Positions 1-9,263 of a stretch of DNA of 43,295 bases are shown here, one piece after another. Under the pieces are notes generated by a model. The model made no database searches and was not told the origin of the DNA. It saw nothing but the letters and a program-made list of their open reading frames with translations. The DNA is taken from positions 1-43,295 of the forward strand of contig DURL01000121.1 of the NCBI GenBank assembly GCA_012837345.1. Reading direction: 5' to 3'. The stretch is from Bacteroidales bacterium. Its GTDB lineage: Bacteria; Bacteroidota; Bacteroidia; Bacteroidales; Dysgonomonadaceae. Every line of letters begins with the position of its first letter. The stretch's first letter is position 1. A program made the translations under genes and the position numbers.

Positions 1-128
1 ACCAATGAAATGCGTACGCCTGCCGACAGGGCGTTGATCCACAGGAAAAAAGGAACATAGTGAAAGAATATCATCAAAAAGATGATGATGACGGCAATTG
101 TGATAATTAAAGGAAATGATAAAGCCAT
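1..128 (-). CDS. floA: Flotillin-like protein FloA, N-terminal part (truncated by window edge)
   Basis: Reverse-strand translation from CAT at 126-128: MALSFPLIITIAVIIIFLMIFFHYVPFFLWINALSAGVRISLV, matching the FloA/UPF0365 N-terminus; lies next to an NfeD gene. Confidence 0.8.
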   Translation of the reverse strand, partial: MALSFPLIITIAVIIIFLMIFFHYVPFFLWINALSAGVRISL

Positions 129-179
129 ACTACTTTTTTTTTTGAGTGTTGTATTTTTGTGTTTGTCTAATTGTCTTTT

Positions 180-677
180 TTATTCAGGGTCGATAGCGGC
201 AGCTCCTTTCCGTCTCACTTGTATCTGGTAAGTATCGATCCGTACCACCTCAACCGCTTCATCTTCGTCTATAAACTCACCATTGAATGATTTTCCTTCA
301 ACCGTCAGATCATTCACCATTACCTTCCCTGTGGGGTTCAACCTTGAAAGGGCTACACCGGTGTCACCCCTGTTGATCTTACCCAGGTCGGAATTGTCGA
401 CCTTGCTCTCTATGTTAGTCTCAAGCGAGATCTTGCGAAGTGATTTTGACTTCAGGAGCCAGAAGAATGAGCCTCCCATCGCAATTGCTGCTGCTACCAG
501 GCTGATGTTGCCGGCGGTGCTCCCGACAAAGATATAGGCATATGCGATTCCTCCGATCAGGAAGATCGCACCTGCGATTCCGGCAACAGTGATCCCGGGC
601 AACAAGAAGATCTCCGCAAGCATGAAGAGTATGCCCAACAGGATCAGTACTGCAACAATAATGAGTTCAATCGTCAT
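180..677 (-). CDS. NfeD family membrane protein
   Basis: 165 aa; hydrophobic N-terminal segments followed by an OB-like C-terminus (GDTGVALSRLNPTGKVMVNDLTVEGKS); adjacent to floA. Confidence 0.85.
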   Translation of the reverse strand: MTIELIIVAVLILLGILFMLAEIFLLPGITVAGIAGAIFLIGGIAYAYIFVGSTAGNISLVAAAIAMGGSFFWLLKSKSLRKISLETNIESKVDNSDLGKINRGDTGVALSRLNPTGKVMVNDLTVEGKSFNGEFIDEDEAVEVVRIDTYQIQVRRKGAAAIDPE

Positions 678-688
678 ATTTGGTTACT

Positions 689-2110
689 TTAAAGTGGTGT
701 TTGTCTGATTTCTTCGTTGCGGGCTTCTGTCTTCAATTTTTTGATCTGCCGGTGTAAGATTCCGCTCTCCTTCTCCAGCTCCAGCACCGATGCGCTAAGT
801 GTACCCTCTGTGCTCTCCCCGGTAGCAATTCGTTCTCTTTTGTCCGCCAGTTCACTGTTCAGTTCCATAAGCTGCTTTTCCAGTCCCAACGCTTGTGAGA
901 AAAGGGCACGGGCATGGCTGTTGGTGAAATCATCCAGCTGGTGGTACACCCTCTCATCATTGATAATGAATTCGAAATCGGTCGTGGTGGCCTCCTCGTT
1001 GCTTCTGAACTGTTGTGCAGTACGGCGGAGAGAGAGATAGTCAACACCCTCACGCCAGCTATCGGCAATGGAGGAGATAGATGCCCTGCGAAAGAGATAC
1101 TCCGGGTTATCACTCTCCACCAGGGTCACCTGTGGATTGGGGACAAAGGTATAGATGCAGAGTGAGTCGGATGCCTGAAGCCGGTCAGATGCAAACCAGC
1201 CGATGCCCTTTTCTTCATCCAGCACCATCATATAGTCATTGAAGGGGGAGTTGAACGGCATGTTTAGCTGGTTGGGTGTAAGGTAGTTGTCTGTAGACAG
1301 GTTCAAGCGTGTCACGAACAGATCGTAACCACCCAGCGACTGATGTCCGGTGGAGGCAAAGTAAATGGTCAATCCGTCACTCATGACAAAGGGGAATGCC
1401 TGGTGGCCCTCTCCGTTAATGGTCTCCGGCAATCTCTGTTCATTGCCGAAGTGGTCGAGTAACTTGTCCATTGCATAAAGGTCATGACCTGTCTCTTTGC
1501 TCTCCTTCGAGTAGTATACCTTGTCTCCTTTCTCATTGAGGTACAGTGTCTCGTTTCCTGTCATCACCTCCTTGAAAAAGGCATGCAGCGGGAGGAGTGT
1601 GCCGGATGAGCGACTTAGTTGATATGCTTTGAGGAACTCCGTTTTGGGCAGTACCAGGCTGTCAATGATCTGCACATCTTCGGTGCGGAGAGCTCTCCGT
1701 CGCAGTTGACCCGCCTCTTCCCGGAAACGATCGAGCTTTGAGAGTGCCTCTTCGTTGCGACGGTTTGCTTTTTGATATTTTTCAAATGCCTTCTCAGCAT
1801 CCTCAAAGCGGTAGAGCTTGCTATAGAGCTCACCCAGGTATAATGACGCCTCGGGGATCTTGTTGTTGTCCGCATAGGTGAGGTACCGCTCCGCTTCAAC
1901 AATTCTTCCAGTTCTCAACAGGCTGACACCAAGCCATTGATGCAACGCCACATGGGTGGAATCATCCGTGAAGGCACGTTGAAAGAGTGGCAACGCCTCT
2001 TCATATCGACCTTCCAGGTACCAGCTTCTGGCATCATCGAGTGTCTGCCCCTTGAGGGTAAACAGTGCAGTGCTGATCAGTAGAGTGGATATGAGATGTT
2101 TGTGATTCAT
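689..2110 (-). CDS. TPR / PD40 (WD40-like beta-propeller) repeat protein with signal peptide
   Basis: 473 aa; TPR-like N-terminus (ARSWYLEGRYEEALPLFQRAF), PD40-like segments (GHQAFPFVMSDGLTIYFASTGHQSLGGYDLFVTRL), C-terminal coiled coil. Confidence 0.7.
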   Translation of the reverse strand: MNHKHLISTLLISTALFTLKGQTLDDARSWYLEGRYEEALPLFQRAFTDDSTHVALHQWLGVSLLRTGRIVEAERYLTYADNNKIPEASLYLGELYSKLYRFEDAEKAFEKYQKANRRNEEALSKLDRFREEAGQLRRRALRTEDVQIIDSLVLPKTEFLKAYQLSRSSGTLLPLHAFFKEVMTGNETLYLNEKGDKVYYSKESKETGHDLYAMDKLLDHFGNEQRLPETINGEGHQAFPFVMSDGLTIYFASTGHQSLGGYDLFVTRLNLSTDNYLTPNQLNMPFNSPFNDYMMVLDEEKGIGWFASDRLQASDSLCIYTFVPNPQVTLVESDNPEYLFRRASISSIADSWREGVDYLSLRRTAQQFRSNEEATTTDFEFIINDERVYHQLDDFTNSHARALFSQALGLEKQLMELNSELADKRERIATGESTEGTLSASVLELEKESGILHRQIKKLKTEARNEEIRQTPL

Positions 2111-2129
2111 TTTTCGTTGTTTCTACATT

Positions 2130-2137
2130 CAAAGATA
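2130..2137 (-). promoter_or_regulatory. Bacteroidetes-type -7 element TATCTTTG for the TPR/NfeD/FloA operon
   Basis: + strand CAAAGATA, 20 bp upstream of the start codon; fits TAnnTTTG. Confidence 0.5.
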
Positions 2138-2168
2138 AGTAAAATAGAAATACCAACGTTATATCGGG

Positions 2169-3149
2169 TTACTTTCCTTGCGAATTGTCATCAGGGGAGG
2201 TATATGGATCCGGAAGGGGAGGTGGTGTAACCGTTATCTTCTGTTTGAAGATCGCAAAATCCCAGTGGTAGATTTTGCCCAGCAGCAGGATCACCACGAC
2301 TGCAAAGACCCCCATCCAGATCAGTTCCCCAACGGGATCGATCTCCTTAACCCTGAAGAGGGCGTCGGTCTGGAAGACCGATGAGCTGTGGGTGGTGAAG
2401 AGTGCGATAAAGGCATTGTTGATGAAATGAATGCCGATGGCCAGCTCGATGCCGTCGTCCAGAATGGATACCGCTCCAAGAATAACTCCCATCAGTATGT
2501 AACTGGGTATGGAGATCCAGAAACCGAACTCTTTCACCTCGGGGTTGAGAGCATGCATCAGTCCGAAAGCCAGTGAGATGATGATCAGAGTCGCCCATCG
2601 GCTACGGGTGGCCGCAGCCACACCCTGGGAGAGGTAGCCCCTGAAGAAGAGCTCTTCGAAGGTGGTTTGAAAAGGGAGTATCGATAGTGTGATCAGTAAC
2701 AACAACAGGAAGCGGCCTAAATGAAACTGAAACTGGTAGTTCTCCGGCGAGACAATCAGTCCGTAGATCAGGGTGAGGCTCATCAATGCGCCCCAAACCA
2801 GCATTCCCATCCCGATACGTCCTTTTCGCAGGTGGTTTCTCCCGTTGATGGTTTCTGTAATGGTTCGTTTGTGAAATGGACGGACAAGCCACTTGAATGC
2901 AAAAATCATTGGCAGAAAGGTAAGCAACAACAGGAAAAAACCTGTGTTGCCGGTGATGCCGTAGCTGCTCAGGTCGGTGATATTCCCGGAGACGATGTCC
3001 GGTATTCCGTTTTTGATTGTATGCACTATCATCGTGATGATCAGAGGGAATGATCCGATGGTGGAGACCCCCAGAAACAGAATAAGCGTCATCGCCAGGT
3101 ATTTCCAGAAGCTGTTTTGTCCGTCGAGTGCACGTTCCAGATGTTTCAT
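2169..3149 (-). CDS. CPBP family intramembrane glutamic endopeptidase
   Basis: 326 aa multi-TM protein with TTFEELFFRGYLSQG (EExxxR) and FGLMHALNP / HFINNAF motifs. Confidence 0.85.
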   Translation of the reverse strand: MKHLERALDGQNSFWKYLAMTLILFLGVSTIGSFPLIITMIVHTIKNGIPDIVSGNITDLSSYGITGNTGFFLLLLTFLPMIFAFKWLVRPFHKRTITETINGRNHLRKGRIGMGMLVWGALMSLTLIYGLIVSPENYQFQFHLGRFLLLLLITLSILPFQTTFEELFFRGYLSQGVAAATRSRWATLIIISLAFGLMHALNPEVKEFGFWISIPSYILMGVILGAVSILDDGIELAIGIHFINNAFIALFTTHSSSVFQTDALFRVKEIDPVGELIWMGVFAVVVILLLGKIYHWDFAIFKQKITVTPPPLPDPYTSPDDNSQGK

Positions 3150-3164
3150 GATGTCAATTTTTAT

Positions 3165-3398
3165 TCATTTGTTATGTATGGATGTGTCTTCTTCCTCTTC
3201 ATCCCATGCCAGGATGTCACCCGGCTGGCAGTTCAATTCCCTGCAGATGGCTTCCAGCGTGTTAAAACGGATGGCCTTGGCTTTGCCGGTCTTCAGGATG
3301 GAGAGGTTCGCCGGAGTGATCCCAACCCGTTCGGAGAGTTCATTCAAGGAGATTTTTTTCTTTGCCATCTCCACGTCGAGGTTTACGATGATCGGCAT
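3165..3398 (-). CDS. XRE-family helix-turn-helix regulator (YozG-like)
   Basis: 77 aa; KKISLNELSERVGITPANLSILKTGKAKAIRFNTLEAICRELNCQPGDILAWDEEEE. Confidence 0.85.
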   Translation of the reverse strand: MPIIVNLDVEMAKKKISLNELSERVGITPANLSILKTGKAKAIRFNTLEAICRELNCQPGDILAWDEEEEDTSIHNK

Positions 3399-3411
3399 AT
3401 ACTCAATTCAT

Positions 3412-4098
3412 TTAAATGGTGAGATCCTGTTCCTCCTTGTATTCCACTGACCGCTTTAAGATGTTAGCCAGGAGTAGCGTGATCAGGCCCAAAAAAAGCC
3501 ATTCAGCTCCGGAGAGGTAGATGGAGAGGGAATAATTGGGTATATCAATCAGGAGTTTCTTATAATAATAAAGGGTAAGGTCGAAAATGATCTGTAAGAG
3601 ATATACCACCAACAGTATGTTGCCCAGTATTTTTAGTCGTCGTACATTGTCTCTGTTAAAGATGTGGTCTTTGTAAAAAGCCCCGATAATCCGGTAAAAG
3701 TAATAAGGGATCGCAATGAGTCCGATAATGAACAGACATACCAGGATGAGAATGGTTGTTCTGTAACCAATTGTCTGACGGTATTCGGTTTGATCCGCAA
3801 AATGATACCGTACATCGATCAGTTGAATCTTGGCAGGCAGATAGTGGTCATTTTTCAGATTGTAGAGTGAGTCGCAGTAGTAGTTGTCGAGGTCTTCTGC
3901 ATTGAGCATCATGGAGAATGTTTCATCCGGCATCTGTTCATCCATGATTTTTGAAGATTCATGATACCCCTGCATGAAACTGTTCGCGACTGCGTCCCAG
4001 TTGTTGATGAAATCGATGCTGATCAGGTAGAGGTAGGCTATGCCAGCCAGAACAGACAGTAGTGCGATCGATTTCCGATTGGATTTGCTCTTTTCCAT
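3412..4098 (-). CDS. DUF2975-type integral membrane protein
   Basis: 228 aa with about 4 TM segments, immediately upstream of an XRE regulator (typical DUF2975/XRE pairing). Confidence 0.65.
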   Translation of the reverse strand: MEKSKSNRKSIALLSVLAGIAYLYLISIDFINNWDAVANSFMQGYHESSKIMDEQMPDETFSMMLNAEDLDNYYCDSLYNLKNDHYLPAKIQLIDVRYHFADQTEYRQTIGYRTTILILVCLFIIGLIAIPYYFYRIIGAFYKDHIFNRDNVRRLKILGNILLVVYLLQIIFDLTLYYYKKLLIDIPNYSLSIYLSGAEWLFLGLITLLLANILKRSVEYKEEQDLTI

Positions 4099-4127
4099 TG
4101 TTCATCACTAAATAAAGAATAGTGCTG

Positions 4128-4135
4128 CAAAAATA
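4128..4135 (-). promoter_or_regulatory. -7 element TATTTTTG for the DUF2975-XRE-CPBP cassette, with ATTG 19 bp upstream as a -33-like box
   Basis: + strand CAAAAATA at 4128-4135; CAAT at 4155-4158 (reverse ATTG); 19-nt spacer. Confidence 0.5.
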
Positions 4136-4278
4136 GGAATAAATATTTATATAACAATAAAAAAACATTGAAAAACAATAAATATTTACTCTATTACAGA
4201 TTGAAATGACAATGGAACTCTTTTCTGTTTCGTTGCTGAAACAGTTTTACGGATGAGGAATTATTTTCATACTTTTTG

Positions 4279-4286
4279 TATCTTTG
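4279..4286 (+). promoter_or_regulatory. -7 element TATCTTTG for guaA
   Basis: TAnnTTTG match upstream of the guaA ATG at 4349. Confidence 0.5.
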
Positions 4287-4348
4287 TCACCTAAAACTTC
4301 ATCAACAGAACAGACCTGCTCACGCAACGTCTCAACACAATCAACCCT

Positions 4349-5869
4349 ATGCACGAAAAAATTGTAATTCTCGATTTCGGCTCGCAGACCACCCAGTTGA
4401 TCGGCCGCCGCGTCCGGGAGCTGAACACCTATTGTGAGATCGTTCCCTACAACAAGTTTCCCTTCGGCGATGAGTCGGTGAAAGGGGTGGTCCTCTCGGG
4501 CAGCCCTTTTTCAGTGAATGATGAGCATGCATTCAAAACAGATCTGCAAGCCATCAGGGGACGTTATCCCGTACTGGGGATCTGCTACGGGGCTCAGTTG
4601 ATGGCGTCCAATTCCGGAGGTGAGGTGGGGAACCATGGATCGAGGGAATATGGCCGTGCACACTTGCGGGTGAATGAAAGCGGAGACCCTCTTTTGGGAA
4701 ATATCACACAGGAGAGTCAGGTGTGGATGTCACATGGTGATACCATTGTTCGTATCCCCGATCACTTCAGGGTGATTGCCTCCACCGAGGACGTGGCGAT
4801 GGCAGCCTACCGGATTGAAGGGGAGCAGACCTGGGGTGTGCAGTTTCATCCCGAGGTGTTCCATACCGAACAGGGCACGAAGATCCTCGACAATTTTCTT
4901 ACCATTTGTGGGGTGAAGAAGGACTGGACACCGGCTTCTTTTATCGAGTCGACGGTTCAGGAGTTACGTGAACAGCTGGGAGACGATAAGGTGATCCTTG
5001 CACTCTCGGGAGGAGTTGACTCCTCGGTAACTGCCGTGTTGCTCAACAGGGCTATTGGCCGGAACCTTACCTGTATCTTCGTGGATCACGGGCTGTTGCG
5101 AAAGAATGAGTTTGAGACGGTGTTGCAAAACTATGAGCACCTGGGATTGAACGTGATTGGTGTGGATGCGAAACAGCAATTCTATGATCGGTTGGCGGGG
5201 GTTACTGAGCCGGAGCAGAAAAGAAAGATTATCGGCAAGGGTTTTATTGATACATTCGACCGGGAAGCGCACAAGCTGCAGAATATCAAATGGCTAGCAC
5301 AGGGTACCATTTACCCCGATATCATTGAGTCACTCTCCATCACGGGTGTTACCATCAAGAGCCACCACAACGTGGGAGGACTACCGCAGAAGATGAACCT
5401 GAAGCTGTGTGAACCCCTGAAGCTGCTTTTCAAGGATGAGGTGCGCCGCATCGGACTGGAACTGGGCATGCAGCCCCATCTGATCCACCGTCATCCATTT
5501 CCGGGTCCGGGGCTTGGTATCCGCATTCTGGGAGATATCACGCCGGAGAAGGTGCGCATGGCACAGGAGGCAGATGACATCTTTATCAGCAACCTGCGAA
5601 GTGCCGGTCTCTATGACAAGGTGTGGCAGGCGGGAGCGATCCTGTTGCCGGTACAGTCGGTGGGAGTGATGGGTGATGAACGTACCTATGAGAACACGGT
5701 CGCATTGCGGGCGGTCACCTCGACCGATGCGATGACAGCCGACTGGGCCCATTTGCCTTATCCTTTTCTGGCCAAGGTGTCGAACGAGATCATCAACCGG
5801 GTGAAGGGGGTGAACAGGGTGGTCTATGACATCTCCTCAAAGCCCCCTGCAACCATCGAGTGGGAGTAG
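4349..5869 (+). CDS. guaA: GMP synthase (glutamine-hydrolysing)
   Basis: 506 aa; glutamine amidotransferase (GICYGAQL) plus ATP-PPase (LSGGVDSSV) plus GMPS C-terminus (KPPATIEWE). Confidence 0.98.
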   Translation: MHEKIVILDFGSQTTQLIGRRVRELNTYCEIVPYNKFPFGDESVKGVVLSGSPFSVNDEHAFKTDLQAIRGRYPVLGICYGAQLMASNSGGEVGNHGSREYGRAHLRVNESGDPLLGNITQESQVWMSHGDTIVRIPDHFRVIASTEDVAMAAYRIEGEQTWGVQFHPEVFHTEQGTKILDNFLTICGVKKDWTPASFIESTVQELREQLGDDKVILALSGGVDSSVTAVLLNRAIGRNLTCIFVDHGLLRKNEFETVLQNYEHLGLNVIGVDAKQQFYDRLAGVTEPEQKRKIIGKGFIDTFDREAHKLQNIKWLAQGTIYPDIIESLSITGVTIKSHHNVGGLPQKMNLKLCEPLKLLFKDEVRRIGLELGMQPHLIHRHPFPGPGLGIRILGDITPEKVRMAQEADDIFISNLRSAGLYDKVWQAGAILLPVQSVGVMGDERTYENTVALRAVTSTDAMTADWAHLPYPFLAKVSNEIINRVKGVNRVVYDISSKPPATIEWE

Positions 5870-5875
5870 CTCATC

Positions 5876-8017
5876 TCAGGGATGGAGTGTTTCTTCATCG
5901 CTGTAGTCCGGTATCTCACCATGCTCCTCCTCAGACACAGCGTGTTGTGGTGCCGGCGTTTTAAGCTCCGGGTAAGTAATGCGGGAGTGGTACATGGTTT
6001 GCAGCTTCTCCACAAAGACATCTTTCACCGTCTGGATATCCCTGAAGGTGATGGGGGCCAACTTGAAATAACCTTCCTGGAGCTGTCCATCAATGATCTT
6101 GTCCACCAGGGTGCGGAGTGACTCTTCACTGTATTCCGCAAGGCTGCGGGAGGATGCCTCCACCGCATCGGCCATCATCATGATAGCCTCCTCACGGGTA
6201 AAGGGGTTGGGACCCGGGTAGCGAAAATCGGCCTCGTTGACCTCCTTCCCGGGGTTGGCATTTTTCCAGGAGATATAGAAATATTTGGGCATGCTGGTAC
6301 CGTGGTGCGTTTCGATGAAGTCGATGATCTGCTGAGGAATGTTATACCTCTGTGCAATCTTCACCCCATCTTTCACATGGTTGATGATGATACGGGCGCT
6401 CTCCTCAAAGGGAAGGCCTGCATGGGGGTTCATGCCGGGCGTCTGGTTCTCGGTGAAGAAGGCTGGATTCATCATTTTGCCGATATCGTGGTAAAGTGCC
6501 CCCGTACGGATCAGTGAAGCGTTGGCACCCAGTTTCGCAGCGGCGGCCATCCCCAGGTTGGAGACCTGCAGTGAGTGTTGGAAAGTGCCGGGAGCCTTCT
6601 CCGACAGCTCCTTCAACAGCGGTTTGTTGATGTTGGAGAGCTCCACCAGTGATACCCCGGAGATGAAGCCAAACGACTGTTCCACCAGATAAACCAGGGT
6701 GTAGGAGAACATGATGAAGATGAAATTGATCAGGAAGTAGACCAACATCAGCCAGTTGGCTTCCTTTATGCTTCCCTCCTGGTAGAGGGTGAGACCCAGG
6801 TACACCAGGATGTAGGTGAGCAGGATGAAGAAGGAGCTTCTGATGAGCTGCGACCGTTCCGACAGCTCCTTCAGCATGAATATGGATATCATCGCTACCG
6901 ACATCTGAATCACAATAAACTCAAATGGGAAGGGTACCATCAGCGAGCTGAGGATAACGGTGATAAGGCTGGCAAAGAGAGCTGTCCGCGAATCGATGAA
7001 GGTGCGAATCAGGATGGTCACTATGGCGTAGGGAAGGATATAGACGCTGAAGAGTTCGAACCGTACCGTGACCGCTGTGAGTAACAGGAAGATCACTACC
7101 AGCAACACCATGAAGACCACATGCTTGCGGTTGCGATACTCATTGGGTCGAAAAAACAGCAGGTACATGTAAAATGATCCGAACATCAGGAGGATTAGCA
7201 TCAACTGTCCCAGCACCATCCCGTTGTTTTTGGCCGCACTGCCGCTGCGTTCTTCTGTGACGCGCTTCAGGGATGAGAGGATATTAAAGGTGTGGTCATT
7301 CACAATCTCGCCCTGGTCAATGATTCGCTGACCTTGTTGTACCATGCCGCGGCTGATATCTACCTGCTGTATGAATTCGTTCTCTGCTTTTTCTGATGTG
7401 GCAGCATCATAGATGACATTTTCCCGAATGTAGTCATTGATGTCGGCTGCTTTGACCATCTCTACATCCATCTCCTGTGGCAAATCGTCCAGTACCTTTT
7501 CATAAGCGGAGCGGATAGTGTAGAACGTTTCGATCTTCCTGGAGGCCGCCATATTCTTTTCCCTGATACGTAATCCGCCCGTAACCGAAGCAGTGATACG
7601 GTCATAATCCTCAGAACGCATGATGCCCTTCTCATATACATCCTGCAGCTTTTTGCGGATGTATAGTTTAGTTGCCGGGGGCAATTCAGCCAGTCTCTCT
7701 TTCAGGTTCACATCCGCATCGAAATCGGCCAGCGCATTCTTTTGTATCTCATTGTCAATCAAGAAATAGGGTTCGTAATATTGCAGGATGCTGTCCTGCT
7801 CTGTTTGAAGTTGTTCTGCTGTCTTGTAGATGGGGAAATCGAATGGAGCTGTAAGCAGTCCATACTGCCAGGGTCTTCCTTCATTGAAGGAGTATTTGAA
7901 GCTGCCCTGACGTGGGAAGAGGTAGGTGATGAGCAGCACCGCGATGACAAAGACCATTGGGACGAATACCCGGGTGCGGATCCTGATTTTTTTCTTGTTT
8001 GACGAGTTTGCGTGCAT
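5876..8017 (-). CDS. PgpH-like 7TM receptor with intracellular HD hydrolase (putative c-di-AMP phosphodiesterase)
   Basis: 713 aa; N-terminal extracellular 7TMR-HDED-like region, 7 TM, HD domain (GTFQHSLQVSNLG...TGALYHDIGKM). Confidence 0.9.
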   Translation of the reverse strand: MHANSSNKKKIRIRTRVFVPMVFVIAVLLITYLFPRQGSFKYSFNEGRPWQYGLLTAPFDFPIYKTAEQLQTEQDSILQYYEPYFLIDNEIQKNALADFDADVNLKERLAELPPATKLYIRKKLQDVYEKGIMRSEDYDRITASVTGGLRIREKNMAASRKIETFYTIRSAYEKVLDDLPQEMDVEMVKAADINDYIRENVIYDAATSEKAENEFIQQVDISRGMVQQGQRIIDQGEIVNDHTFNILSSLKRVTEERSGSAAKNNGMVLGQLMLILLMFGSFYMYLLFFRPNEYRNRKHVVFMVLLVVIFLLLTAVTVRFELFSVYILPYAIVTILIRTFIDSRTALFASLITVILSSLMVPFPFEFIVIQMSVAMISIFMLKELSERSQLIRSSFFILLTYILVYLGLTLYQEGSIKEANWLMLVYFLINFIFIMFSYTLVYLVEQSFGFISGVSLVELSNINKPLLKELSEKAPGTFQHSLQVSNLGMAAAAKLGANASLIRTGALYHDIGKMMNPAFFTENQTPGMNPHAGLPFEESARIIINHVKDGVKIAQRYNIPQQIIDFIETHHGTSMPKYFYISWKNANPGKEVNEADFRYPGPNPFTREEAIMMMADAVEASSRSLAEYSEESLRTLVDKIIDGQLQEGYFKLAPITFRDIQTVKDVFVEKLQTMYHSRITYPELKTPAPQHAVSEEEHGEIPDYSDEETLHP

Positions 8018-8153
8018 ACCTCAGAAGATTGAGAGTGTTCAATTTATTTACAACAAACTAAAAGGTGAAAAGTTTGTTCAACAGAGCATTCCTTGCATGG
8101 TTCGTGAACAAGGTGCCGGTGATCGGTTTCTTCACAATTTCGAAATAATTCAC

Positions 8154-8161
8154 TACTTTTG
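8154..8161 (+). promoter_or_regulatory. -7 element TACTTTTG for Stealth gene 1
   Basis: TAnnTTTG match upstream of the ATG at 8223. Confidence 0.45.
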
Positions 8162-8222
8162 TATTCTGTAGGAAACCGGTCAACAGGGATCAGGTGACCT
8201 GCCTAAACCACAAAATAACAGT

Positions 8223-9182
8223 ATGGAAGAGAGTGTTCAACCTTTTGTGATTGATCTGGTCTATCTTTGGGTTGATGGCAGTGATCCCGCGTGGCTGGCG
8301 AAGAAGCATCAAGTTACGGGAATTGTATCAGAGCATACCGAGACAAATAACAAGGGCCGTTATTCCAATAATGATGAATTGCGATATTCACTTCGTTCGG
8401 TTGAACGTAATGTTCCCTGGGTAAGGAATATTTTTATTGTGACAGACAATCAGTCCCCTTACTGGTTGAAGAGAGATCATCCGAAGATCCGGTTAGTGGA
8501 TCACCGTGAGATCATGCCAGCAGAAGCGCTCCCCTGTTTCAATTCCAGTGTGATTGAGTATTTTATCCATAAGATACCCGGGTTGGCAGATCGTTTTCTT
8601 TTTGCGAATGATGACATGTTTTTCCCTAAAAGTCTCTCACCGGATTATTTTTTCAATCCGGAAGGATTACCCTACGTACGGTTGAAAAGAAAGATACTGG
8701 GGCGATGGCATTATCCGGTAAAAAAGCTGTTCCGAAGACGACTGGGTCAGTATATGACAATGGTTCTGGAGGGTTCTGCAGCGGTACATCAACGATTTGG
8801 TCGTTTATACTCCGGTATTCCCCATCACAATGTGGATGCTTTCGTTACAGAAGACTACCGTTTTGTGGTGGAGAATGTTTTCAGTGATTGGGTGAAGTCT
8901 TCTTTGCAAAACCATGTGAGACAGTATGGGGACCTCCATCGATCCGCTTTCTCCTACTACATGCTGGCGACTGGTAAGGCCGTGTTGAAATATGTGAACA
9001 AAAGAGAGTCGCTGCGGTTGAACATCCACCGACTAAAATTCATGCAGCGGTTGAAGAAATATGATCCGGACCTGTTCTGTCTCAACGACAATCAGCGTGT
9101 CAGAGATGAAGATCGTGTTGCCATAGAGCCTTTTCTCAAAGAGCTCTTCCCTGATCAGTCATCATTTGAGAAAATTTTTTGA
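8223..9182 (+). CDS. Stealth-family capsular polysaccharide phosphotransferase (copy 1)
   Basis: CR1 IDLVYLWVDGSDPAW; CR2 NNDELRYSLRSVERNVPWVRNIFIVTDNQ...FNSSVIEYFIHKIPGLADRFLFANDDMFF; CR3/CR4-like HHNVDAF and CLND. Confidence 0.9.
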   Translation: MEESVQPFVIDLVYLWVDGSDPAWLAKKHQVTGIVSEHTETNNKGRYSNNDELRYSLRSVERNVPWVRNIFIVTDNQSPYWLKRDHPKIRLVDHREIMPAEALPCFNSSVIEYFIHKIPGLADRFLFANDDMFFPKSLSPDYFFNPEGLPYVRLKRKILGRWHYPVKKLFRRRLGQYMTMVLEGSAAVHQRFGRLYSGIPHHNVDAFVTEDYRFVVENVFSDWVKSSLQNHVRQYGDLHRSAFSYYMLATGKAVLKYVNKRESLRLNIHRLKFMQRLKKYDPDLFCLNDNQRVRDEDRVAIEPFLKELFPDQSSFEKIF

Positions 9183-9263
9183 TATAGTTTGATTGACGGG
9201 TCAATACTCACCTTAACCTGCCGATCACACTCATCTTTCGAGCAACCAGTCTGTCTGGGTTCA

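Noticed and set aside
9192-9205. ATTGAC-GG-GTCAAT inverted repeat as a terminator between the Stealth genes
   Set aside because: Only a 6-bp stem with a 2-nt loop and no T-tract.
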